DNA from: Pigoraptor chileana
Lineage: Eukaryota > Opisthokonta > Filasterea
Length of the DNA: 24,624 nt
Direction of reading: 5' to 3'
Assembly (NCBI GenBank): GCA_943704495.1
Contig: CALSCR010003231.1
Span: forward strand, 1 to 24,624
Shown here: positions 1 through 7,930 of the stretch, piece after piece
How the letters are laid out: each line of letters opens with the position of its first letter
Position numbering within the stretch: position 1 is the stretch's first letter
Notes under the pieces: model-generated
What the model was told of the DNA's origin: nothing
Database searches by the model: none
The model's input: the letters and a program-made list of their open reading frames with translations, nothing else
Made by a program: the position numbers and the translations under genes

Positions 1-46
<46 letters not shown>
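1..46. repeat. (GA)n microsatellite at the left edge
   Basis: This is an uninterrupted GA dinucleotide run that begins at or before the window edge. On the minus strand it reads as (TC)n and stays open in the frame of the last visible ZNRD2-like exon, where it would encode alternating Ser-Leu. It could equally be intronic or 3' flanking sequence of that gene. Confidence 0.95.
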
Positions 47-49
<3 letters not shown>

Positions 50-561
50 ACTATTTCAGACAGCTGGCCACTAGCTGGCCACTGAGCCTTTGAATTGGAC
101 CAAACCGGACCGTTCATGAAAGCAATAAACCTTCTTATGGATGAACAATCTTCACAGCAGCTGCAATTCAACATACCAGTCTTATCGACCTCCTCGCACG
201 CCACACAAATATCCACTTGTGTTTCAGGATTCTTCATGAGAACAGTCTACTCTTGGAACGAATTCACAAATGCATGATTTAAAGATTGCTTAAGTTTCAT
301 ATCATAGCCCAAGCAGATGGATATGTACATGCCATGTGAAAATGCACACCTCACCACAGTGACACCGCAACAGCAACACCACTTTCAACCGCAAAAAGAC
401 ACCTACCGCGCAGTTATCGCAGTATGTGTTGAGCATACGATGGCCACGGAGGAGATAATACCCTATTCGCTGCGTGATTTTATCGTTACGGGCGCGGCGA
501 ATCGCATTCTCCTTTTTCTCGGCCTCCGTGGGCTCCCGCCACTCATCCAGGAATTCCGCGT
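1..561 (-). CDS. znrd2: ZNRD2/SSSCA1-like zinc-ribbon protein (partial)
   Basis: Partial gene. Two exons are visible on the minus strand: 561-407 and 246 down to 177 or to the window edge. The intron 406-247 has donor GTAGGT and acceptor TAG, and the joined frame is phase 0. The product contains DEWREPTEAEKKE, then IGYYLLRGHRMLNTYCDNC, then a second pair CVAC. This is the order seen in human ZNRD2 (Sjogren/scleroderma autoantigen 1, Auto_anti-p27 family): a short helix, the YLLxGxxML motif and a four-cysteine zinc ribbon. The exon starting at 561 needs one base from an upstream exon (acceptor GCACGCAG, branch-like TGCTAAT); I could not place that first exon. After Thr (178-180) the frame either splices at GTATGT (176) or runs open to the edge. 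The cellular role is poorly defined in any organism. It is head-to-head with the next gene. Confidence 0.78.
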
Positions 562-1185
562 CTGCGTGCGAGTGCGCATTAGCAATTCATTTAGATCCAC
601 AGAGGAAAAAATGTGGCAGCATTTCACAAAGTGGATCCATCTTATGTTTTTACAACACTTTGATAACCTGCCTGTCGACATTTTCCCAAAGAACTTGAAA
701 AGCTTCTGGTGAGGATGATAGCTCTTGTTTCATGCCTTTTAAACAGAGATTTACATTTGCCGATTCTGCGTTTCCGCGGGTGGGTTGCCGTCGTGCGGTC
801 GTCCGCCACGCAACCCTAGGCTAGGGTTACCACATGTCACCAAATCACACTATATATGTATATTAGAAGCCGAATATGTCTTTATTTGGGTCACCCGGAG
901 CATTGGGGTGGAGGGGTGCTCACGTGGTTCCGCCGATGACCGGCCGGAGAGCAGTTTCATAATGACGGACTACCGGCCCTCGGCTGCTCTGCATCTCAGA
1001 CTTCACTTTTGCAAGACAACATTTCCCGCTCATCATTCTCTTTCATATCTAGAGGCCTTGAGGTGGACTCGAATTGAAAGGAGTGTTAGGTTAAAGTGCG
1101 CCGGGTGATTTGTCGTTTGTTGCTGAGGGTCTGTCGATTCGAACAAAGGCACAAATCAATCGGGCAGTCGCAAAATTATCGAAAA
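562..1185. other. Region between divergent genes (5' ends, probable promoters)
   Basis: About 620 bp separate the last recognised ZNRD2-like exon (minus) from the BCKDHA start (plus). It must hold the unresolved first exon of the ZNRD2-like gene and both promoters. I see no clear TATA box and no RNA gene. The 107-codon plus-strand ORF at 785-1108 has no recognisable content and is treated as chance. Confidence 0.5.
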
Positions 1186-3444
1186 ATGCTGCGCAGTGTG
1201 GTCGCCTCAGCACTGCGGCCGCAGCGCACTTTGTTGTCCATGAGGGTGAGCAAAAATGAAGCTTCTCGGCGTATCTTGAAACAGTGACGTGTTGCAGCAG
1301 AATGTGTGTCGATTCTTCTGTTTGGCCGAATTCCTTTGCGATTTGAGCGGCAGTATTGGTACACAATGGTGCTCAATTATGGTATATGATGATGCAGGCG
1401 CTCCGCTATTCGACGGAAGCACCGCTTCCTCGTGGCTCGACGGATGACTCTGCGCACTATCCCGGTGCAAGCTGCGGATTCACATACAAGCTCAACCTCC
1501 TCCAGCCTAGCCAGAACACCGCCATCCCCGCTTACCGCGTACTCGACAGGAGTGGGCTCATTATTGATGCCGCAGAGGATCCGAAGGTGGGCTTGTGTCC
1601 TTTATCTGTACGTAATCGTACATGGTTGTTGTTTTTGTATATTGCTAGTTTAAATGCTCTGCTGCATGTGCTCAACTCACTCTGAATTCGTACCTCATAT
1701 ATGTAACAGCTCGACAAGGAGACTGTTTTGAAGATGTACAAATCGATGCTTCAGCTGGACATCATGGACAAGATTCTCTACAACTCTCAGCGACAGGGAC
1801 GCATCTCCTTTTACATGACCAACTCTGGCGAGGAAGCGACTCACATTGGAAGTGCAGCGGCACTGAATCTGGGCGACATGGTGTTTGGCCAGTACCGCGA
1901 GGCCGGCGTGCTCCTTTGGCGTGGATTTTCTCTCGACGACTTTATGAACCAGTGCTATTCGAACACGAAAGATCCTGCCAAGGGTCGGCAGATGCCCGTG
2001 CACTATGGCAGCCGCCAGCTCAACTTCCAGACGATCAGCTCACCGCTGGCCACACAGATGCCTCAAGCCGCCGGAGCCGCATACGCATACAAGAGGCAGA
2101 ACAAACCCAATGTTGTCATTTGCTACTTTGGAGACGGCGCTGCCAGCGAGGGTGACGCGCACGCAGCCTTGAACTTTGCATCGACTCTGGATGCCCCGTG
2201 CATTTTCTTCTGGTATGTGTCTGCAACACCTGTTGTGCGTCTGTGGATGTGGTCATGGGCACTAACGTGTCTTCGTGTGTCCCCGCTATTTGATGTGTGG
2301 TGGTGTGTATTTGTTCCTCTCATCCTTCTTGTGGCTTTTTTGGCTGACTGTGCTCGACCGTGCTTGCTGAATATTGCAGCCGGAACAACGGTTATGCCAT
2401 TTCAACCCCAACAAAGGAACAGTACCGTGGCGATGGCATTGGTGAGTGCGCACATAGACCAGCCGTGACCGGGGATGACAACGGCAATGCTACACACGTG
2501 AATGCTGCACGACACATGCACTAATAATCACTCTCCGTCTCTATCATGTGCCCTTCCACGCAATTTGTGCCATACAGCGAGCCGCGGCAGTGGATACGGA
2601 ATCGACACAATTCGCGTTGACGGCAACGATGTGTTTGCTGTTTACAATGCAACAAAGGAGGCCAAACGCCACGCTCTCGAGAAGAACCGGCCCGTGCTTA
2701 TCGAAGCAATGACATACAGGTGGGACTTCTGATCGAGTTTTGTTTCCCCATAGGCCTATAGGGACTGCGATAGGATGTGGTGTTGTGTCTGATATCGATG
2801 CATGTATTTTTGTATGTCTCTAATACTCACGGCCGACAAAGATAGCCTCATAATTTCCCAGTCAAAATACTCAACATTTGTTCACTTTTTTCCTCCACTA
2901 ATCATAACGAACGCAAACAGAATCGGTCATCACAGCACAAGCGACGACTCGAGCGCGTATCGGAGCATGCAGGAGGTCAACTATTGGGACAAAGAAGATC
3001 ACCCGATCACACGTCTGCTCTCCTTTATCAACCGCTCGAAATGGTGGACACCGGAAGTGAGTGCTGTCTAGATGTTTTTCGTTCTCTCTTGCATATCCCG
3101 TGCTGAGCACATATGAGTACACCACATGAAAATATCCATGCATGTATATATTGTCTGAACTTGAGATCTCTGCACTATTGTATTGGTTGTTTTGTTAAAT
3201 TGTGATATCATTCGCCACTTTGTGTGTTGTGCAGGAGGATGAAGCGTTCCGCGCATCTGCACGCAAGGACATTCTCGCTGCGTTTGGCGCAGCTGAGAAG
3301 CTGTTGAAGCCTGCGATCGCCAACATGTTCACGGACGTGTTTGATGTGCCTTCTAAGCAACTCTTGGAGCAGGAGCAGGCGATGCTTGCGCACATTGCAA
3401 AGTACCCTAACGACTACCCTGTGGACAGCTATGCGAAGGAATGA
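1186..3444 (+). CDS. BCKDHA: 2-oxoisovalerate dehydrogenase E1 subunit alpha, mitochondrial
   Basis: The product is the alpha chain of the TPP-dependent E1 of the branched-chain 2-oxoacid dehydrogenase complex, which decarboxylates the 2-oxoacids of Val, Leu and Ile in the mitochondrial matrix. Exons: 1186-1245, 1398-1586, 1710-2212, 2380-2441, 2578-2719, 2921-3056, 3235-3444. All introns are GT-AG with matching phases, and the joined CDS is 1302 nt (433 residues; human about 445). Exon 1 encodes [20 protein letters not shown], a basic, Ser-rich presequence without acidic residues, so mitochondrial import is inferred. Family blocks are near-identical to animals: [39 protein letters not shown], and the TPP motif GDG (224-226) followed 26 residues later by NN (253-254). 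The kinase-regulated loop [14 protein letters not shown] (321-334) keeps the Ser phosphorylated in mammals (here S324). Three junctions split codons cleanly. Its E1-beta partner is not in the window. Confidence 0.96.
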
Positions 3445-3701
3445 AAAAGTGTCTCTGTGCGGCGGTGATGCCGGCGTATGCGCGCGTGCGATCCCCTTCA
3501 ATCGCATTCGTTTTGCTGTGGCGCCTTTTCAGTCTTATGTGTGCTTTAAATTTTTTTTGAAACCTTGTTTGGAGGCGGAACAGAGAATTGAGTGATTCCA
3601 ACAACTGAGGACACAACCTGTGCAGCCAACCCTATCCCCGAAGAATCGCGACTAACCCTAATGTAGATAGGCATGGACCTAAAGTCTACTGTACAGTAAA
3701 G

Positions 3702-3719
3702 CAGGGGTTAGTGCCCCTG
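3702..3719. repeat. CAGGGG hairpin 3' of BCKDHA
   Basis: CAGGGG (3702-3707) and CCCCTG (3714-3719) form a six-base-pair stem around a six-base loop, preceded by AG. The same stem, also preceded by AG, occurs 3' of the SHMT gene at 19016-19034. It could be a transcript-end structure or part of a dispersed repeat. The stem is short, so chance is possible. Confidence 0.5.
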
Positions 3720-3966
3720 GAAGAAAGTATGCAATATAAGAGCTCGAAAGATGCCGAGATACCTTGCGTCCTACTCCACTCTGAGCAAATATGTAGTGCA
3801 CCAAACACGATGATCACGCTCACACATCCGCCTTTACAGTTTTTCCCTTAACAACAAGCTCTGCGATGAACAAAGATTTCAGATGCATCTCCGCCGCATC
3901 AAATACACAATCCCTAGCCACAAGCCCACCTGGGCAATAAATCCCCGATTAGGACTAACACCTCCC

Positions 3967-4013
3967 TAAACACCCAAACACGGCTCTACTAAAACACCCA
4001 AACACGGCTCTAC
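3967..4013. repeat. Two-copy tandem repeat, 23-24 bp
   Basis: Two adjacent near-identical copies (3967-3989 and 3990-4013) share ACACCCAAACACGGCTCTAC and differ by one A in the leading A run. It is a local duplication in non-coding or decayed sequence. Confidence 0.9.
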
Positions 4014-4032
4014 TAGCCCGCATCATCCAAAG

Positions 4033-4455
4033 ATGGCAATCCGATCCCCTCCTACTCCCCCGATCGCCCGATCCGGAATACCCGATCTTTACCGGCACAC
4101 TGCACTGAATCCGCTGCTGAACGGCCGCACCCAAAAGCGCCCTGTCAAGAATAACAACAGGATCCGCCTTCTCTTCCCCAGAACCAACCAACGAAATCGA
4201 CATAGCCACCAAAAAGACCCTCTCCCACACATGTCTGGCAGGAAAGGCCCTCAACCGGCGTCTCACGGAAGCGCGCCGCAACCAGCTGCATCCGCTCCCC
4301 AACCGTCCAGCGGGTCCAAGGCTTACCAGGCGCAATATGGCTTCAAGTCGGACTTTCACCTGGGCATATCGTATGGCATCAAGCCCGGCGTGACAACTAC
4401 TCGCAGCAAATCAAATCCATCAAGAATGCGTTTGACCAGCGGGACTGAGACGTGA
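4033..4455 (+). pseudogene. C-rich ORF of unknown origin, possibly a decayed coding fragment
   Basis: This 140-codon ORF is rich in Pro, Ser, Arg and Asn (for example SAPQPAASAPQPSSGSK), with an internal ATG in MSGRKGPQPASHG. I recognise no domain. A second frame over the same DNA reads a helical, basic segment, TCLAGKALNRRLTEARRNQL, and both frames are soon closed by stops. C-rich composition and competing partial frames fit a decayed gene or mobile-element remnant, but low-complexity chance sequence is as likely. No splice partners, terminal repeats or target duplications were found. Confidence 0.2.
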
Positions 4456-4711
4456 TGTTCGCCATTGAATCCAAGACCAACGGCACACAAAGGCGTTGTT
4501 GTATGAACGGATGTCCGCAGCGATATGAAAAGTCTCTTCTAACTAAAGCGGAGTTCAATCTTAATTGTTTGGTTCCGAAATTCATCAAAATTGAGACGTA
4601 GGATGCAAGTCAGTATCCCAGTGCCATTATTTAAAGCGAGAGAGACTGCATGTTGTGAGTGCCCCCCGCGGTACAAGCTCTCACTTGAGAGAAGCTCGTG
4701 TGCCAATCAGC

Positions 4712-4938
4712 CTATTCCTACACAGGCACAGTCCCGAAGCTCATACACAGGCACAGTCCGAATGCTCATACACAGACACAGACCAACTGCTCATACACAG
4801 GCTCATACACAGGCACATAACAACTGCTCATACACAGGCACAGACCAACTGCTCATACACAGGCACAGACCAACTGCTCATACACAGGCACAGTCCACAT
4901 TAATACATAGGCGCTCATACACATGCACAGCCCGAATG
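4712..4938. repeat. 25-bp minisatellite (about eight units)
   Basis: Tandem units beginning CTCATACACAGGCACA followed by a variable GACCAACTG or GTCCGAATG end. The period is 25 bp, one unit is truncated to 12 bp (near 4800-4811), and units at both ends are degenerate. Copies abut directly, without unique spacers, so this is not a CRISPR array. A long plus-strand ORF (4591-5472) runs through it only because the array has few stops. Confidence 0.93.
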
Positions 4939-5105
4939 CGGACAAACAACGCCAATTCAATGCGAGCCGCCGGGGTATCCCAGATGATCACACTGCCATG
5001 GATGCAGAATGCAGCGGCAACAAAACGTAACAATAATCGGTTATTTTATCAGGACATCACAACAAAACTTACAACGCAAACAACAGCTCTCGGACGGAAC
5101 CTTTT

Positions 5106-6982
5106 TCAGAGGTTGTCAAGCTCCGACATGAGGTCATTGAAGTTTGTGTCAAGAAAGCTGTCGATTTCGTTTTTGCTCAGAAGGCGACCAGAGTCCGAGG
5201 CCGCAGCAGCAGCCGACGCAGAGGTCTTAGGGCTTGGCGGGGGAACATCGCTCAGGCGGGATGCATCAGTCTTACGAGCACTCGCTGGCGACGCTGTTCC
5301 CGCAGGCGTGACGTTCTTCTTTGGCGCAGGAGGAATAGGGTGTGATGGTGGGGGCACAACTTCCACCACAACCGCAGGGGCGGGAGTGGGTGTCGGTGCC
5401 GGCGTTGGCACGGATACGTGGGGAATAGATGCTGTAAAGGCGGGGGTTGCGTCCGTCGCAGATACCCGCTGAGGACCCAACTGCGAGGTGATCTGCAGGG
5501 TATTGTTTGAATGGGGTGGAGAGAAAGTGAGAGAAAGTGAGAGAGCGTAATAGTTGTAGGAATCAAGTTTGTCGCTTTGCCCATGGATTCCACAGAGCGC
5601 GCGCATGTGTGTGCGTGTGTATGATGTCTGCATGCGACAGAGAGAAGCAAGCTTGACGCCCACGAACTCCACAGCAGAGAGAAATCCATACGAATAAGGC
5701 GAGGCTGCACAGTCACTGCTGAAGCCATTTTGCTTTCCCTTATTTGATGCCACGCACCCAATCCCTCCCGAGGACCAAGCAGATATTCATCAATGAGTAC
5801 ATACATACTGGCATATGTACACACACACCTTGACATAATTGGATGGGATCATCCCTCGGCGTCCCTGCTGATTTGCCGCCATCCACCACTCCGGTGTCGT
5901 GTACTCGATGACCTTAAGCACTTCGGTTTTGACGAAGGGAAGCTCGTCGGCATCCGCACCACCAAAGTTATACATGCACACGACCTCCGCAACGTACTGC
6001 ACGATGGGCGTCCCCGGTTTTGGTCCCTGGGGAGGGAGCGCAACTGCAGCAGCGGTGGGTCCTCCAGGCACGGCCGGTGGCGGGGCAGATGGGGCACCGG
6101 GCGGGGGAGCCCGGTTGATCTGTGTGTATGGTGAGTGTATGTGTGTGCGAGTGTGTTTTACGTGGGTAGGCAAGCATGCATGCATAAGTTATTGTCGTCG
6201 TCGAAGAACAATCGAGTGAGGGACATGGTGTTCGCAAGCCGTTCACATATTGATGGAAGGGAACAGCGTGCCTACCGCTTTGGAAAGCTTGGAGTCATCG
6301 AGAACGTGGTTGTGAAAATGCTCGATGAGAGCGGCTAGAGATCCAAAGTGTGTTGATCCGCCGGCAACAGCAAACTTTCCGTTCTTGTTTTCAATAACGT
6401 AATTCTTGACGCCCACTCGCTCGCTGCATGCAGGGGATGCAGAAGAGAGACACGACAAAATTTGGAAGTATAAGTGCATTCATCACGGTGAGTAGGAGAC
6501 TCATTTCATGATGTGAGCACAGCATCCACATGCAACATTCAAGTCATTGCCAGAGACGAGCACTACAATATAATAACACAGAGTCAACGCACCGGACAGT
6601 CAACACGAGGTCAGTTTTTGAGCTGCTGTCTCGGACGAGAAACGAGCCGGTGGTGGAAAGCTGTTTTGTGGCGTCTTCACGCGAGACACCACCATGGTAC
6701 CATCTGGGGATGCAGAATTGGAAATATGAAAAGAATAAATCAATATTAGGAGCCTGCAATTTCAAGAGAAACGTCCGGGTGGTTTAACGAGAAATGTGAT
6801 GGCAGACGAGTGCGTTTTGGAGCGCGTTATATGCAGAATTCGCGGGGGGAAACACACGAGAGGCGCCTTGGAGAAGCGGCCGCAAATGAAAGGTCCTAAA
6901 GAGAATATCGGGTTGCAGGCTGAGCAGCAACGTGCACTCACGAATGCTTCGCATACAGGTCAGGGTAAACGGGCGCGGCCAT
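5106..6982 (-). CDS. SH2-SH3 adaptor protein with proline-rich linkers
   Basis: Probable phosphotyrosine signalling adaptor. Exons on the minus strand: 6982-6942, 6703-6593, 6423-6276, 6119-5829, 5492-5106; all introns GT-AG with consistent phases, giving 325 residues from MAAPVYPDLYAKHS. The SH2 domain (about 15-100) starts WYHGGVSREDA, has GSFLVRDS with the phosphotyrosine-binding Arg38, and ends near HFGSLAALIEHF. A linker (101-140) is rich in PPPGAP-like motifs. The SH3 domain (about 145-197) has the ALYDF-like MYNF, the acidic ADADEL, WW at 178-179 and the closing GMIPSNYVK. The tail (198-325) is Pro/Ala/Ser-rich and ends in the acidic helix-like segment LLSKNEIDSFLDTNFNDLM. No kinase domain is present. 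SH2 before SH3 on one chain recalls Crk, GRAP/GADS or SLAP types, but the tail matches none I know. The start is the first ATG upstream of the SH2 with a phase-compatible donor (GTGAGT). Divergent from the USP gene. Confidence 0.9.
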
Positions 6983-7930
6983 CTTGTGGTCCACTGGCGG
7001 CAACAAATCACAGCCTGAAAATTGTCACCAACTAAACCGTGTTGAGTTGCAAAAGGGGGGGCGAAATAGTCGCAGGAGAAATCCTTCAACAGCAGACACA
7101 AAAGTGCGATATTTTTGTGTGTTTTTTTGGTGAGATTTTGGTACGTGCACACAGCGCGTCGGCAAACACAAAAACAATAAGGCGCTGTGGTTCGATTGTT
7201 GACGCACGTGGTGTTTTCGGTGCCACTTGTTTACGGATTCCTTTGTTTTCAGCCATTACTGCGGATTGCAACGGCACGGCGTAACTTTTGGGCGTCATAC
7301 ATACGTCACTGCAAGAACATACTTTTCTAATTATCAACCAATATAGGCGGATAAGTATATTAGATTTAATATAGGCAGTCTATGGAATTCATGCATATGT
7401 GTGTTGTTTTCTTACGCAAGTCTTACATAATACAACCATTATGTAGAATTTTAAATCCCATACATAATTTGTTGAAATGACCCCGACAAAACGAGAAAAC
7501 ATTTTTTGCGACAGTGTATCGACTTCGCCAACTACCCACAAATCACTCACCAGATGCATCAACACGCCTCAAAGCAACCTGACACGCAAAACCACTCTAG
7601 CATTCACTAATATGCTGTCGCTGCACAGGACTGTGGGGATAACTTCACTCTTTATCGTTCTTCTCATCTCTGTCGAACGAGAAATACGACACTAAGTTGA
7701 TTCCCACTCATCATTCCCCATTTCCTACCCGGGTTTCCCTTAACATTCCGTCGTTTGTGTAACTGCCAATTACTTAGTCCTCGACCCATCCCAAACCCAC
7801 ATAATTTATCAACCGTGCCATTAGTTTTCCATTTTACGTTGTTTGACTTCGACTTTGGGTGTTTATTGTACGGGTTGTTGGGGCACGGCTTGCCAGCGGA
7901 TGTCCCGAGCATTGTAGCCCCACTGCCGTC
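6983..7930. other. Region between divergent SH2-SH3 and USP genes
   Basis: About 950 bp between two start codons that point away from each other, so it should hold both promoters and 5' UTRs. It is more AT-rich than the flanking exons, especially 7320-7480, where AATATAGGC occurs twice about 28 bp apart. A 72-codon plus-strand ORF (7477-7695) has no recognisable content. No RNA gene was seen. Confidence 0.5.

Larger units (their letters stand above)
3445..5105. other. Gap between convergent genes; repeats, no convincing gene
   Basis: This stretch lies between the stop of BCKDHA and the stop of the SH2-SH3 gene. It contains a perfect 12-bp palindrome TACTGTACAGTA (3687-3698), a CAGGGG/CCCCTG hairpin (3702-3719), a 23-24 bp tandem duplication (3967-4013), a C-rich stretch with a 140-codon ORF (4033-4455) and a 25-bp minisatellite (4712-4938). 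The rest is 3' flanking sequence of both genes. An AATAAA-like string occurs at about 3934 (GCAATAAATC), but nothing shows that it is used. Confidence 0.6.

Noticed and set aside
719-733. Minus-strand ATG (MKQELSSSPEAF...) as first exon of the ZNRD2-like gene
   Set aside because: Its usable donors leave phase 0, while the next exon at 561 needs phase 1; an in-frame TAA follows soon.
785-1108. Plus-strand ORF of 107 codons between the divergent genes
   Set aside because: No domain, no family likeness and no splice partner; it overlaps the expected promoter region.
3600-3960. Possible tRNA or other small RNA gene
   Set aside because: No cloverleaf, no A/B box pair recognised; only a short hairpin and palindrome are supported.
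4712-4938. CRISPR-like array
   Set aside because: Repeat units abut without unique spacers, and the surroundings are intron-bearing eukaryotic genes.
4591-5472. 293-codon plus-strand ORF
   Set aside because: It runs through the minisatellite and then antisense to the last SH2-SH3 exon; its length comes from repeat and low-complexity sequence.
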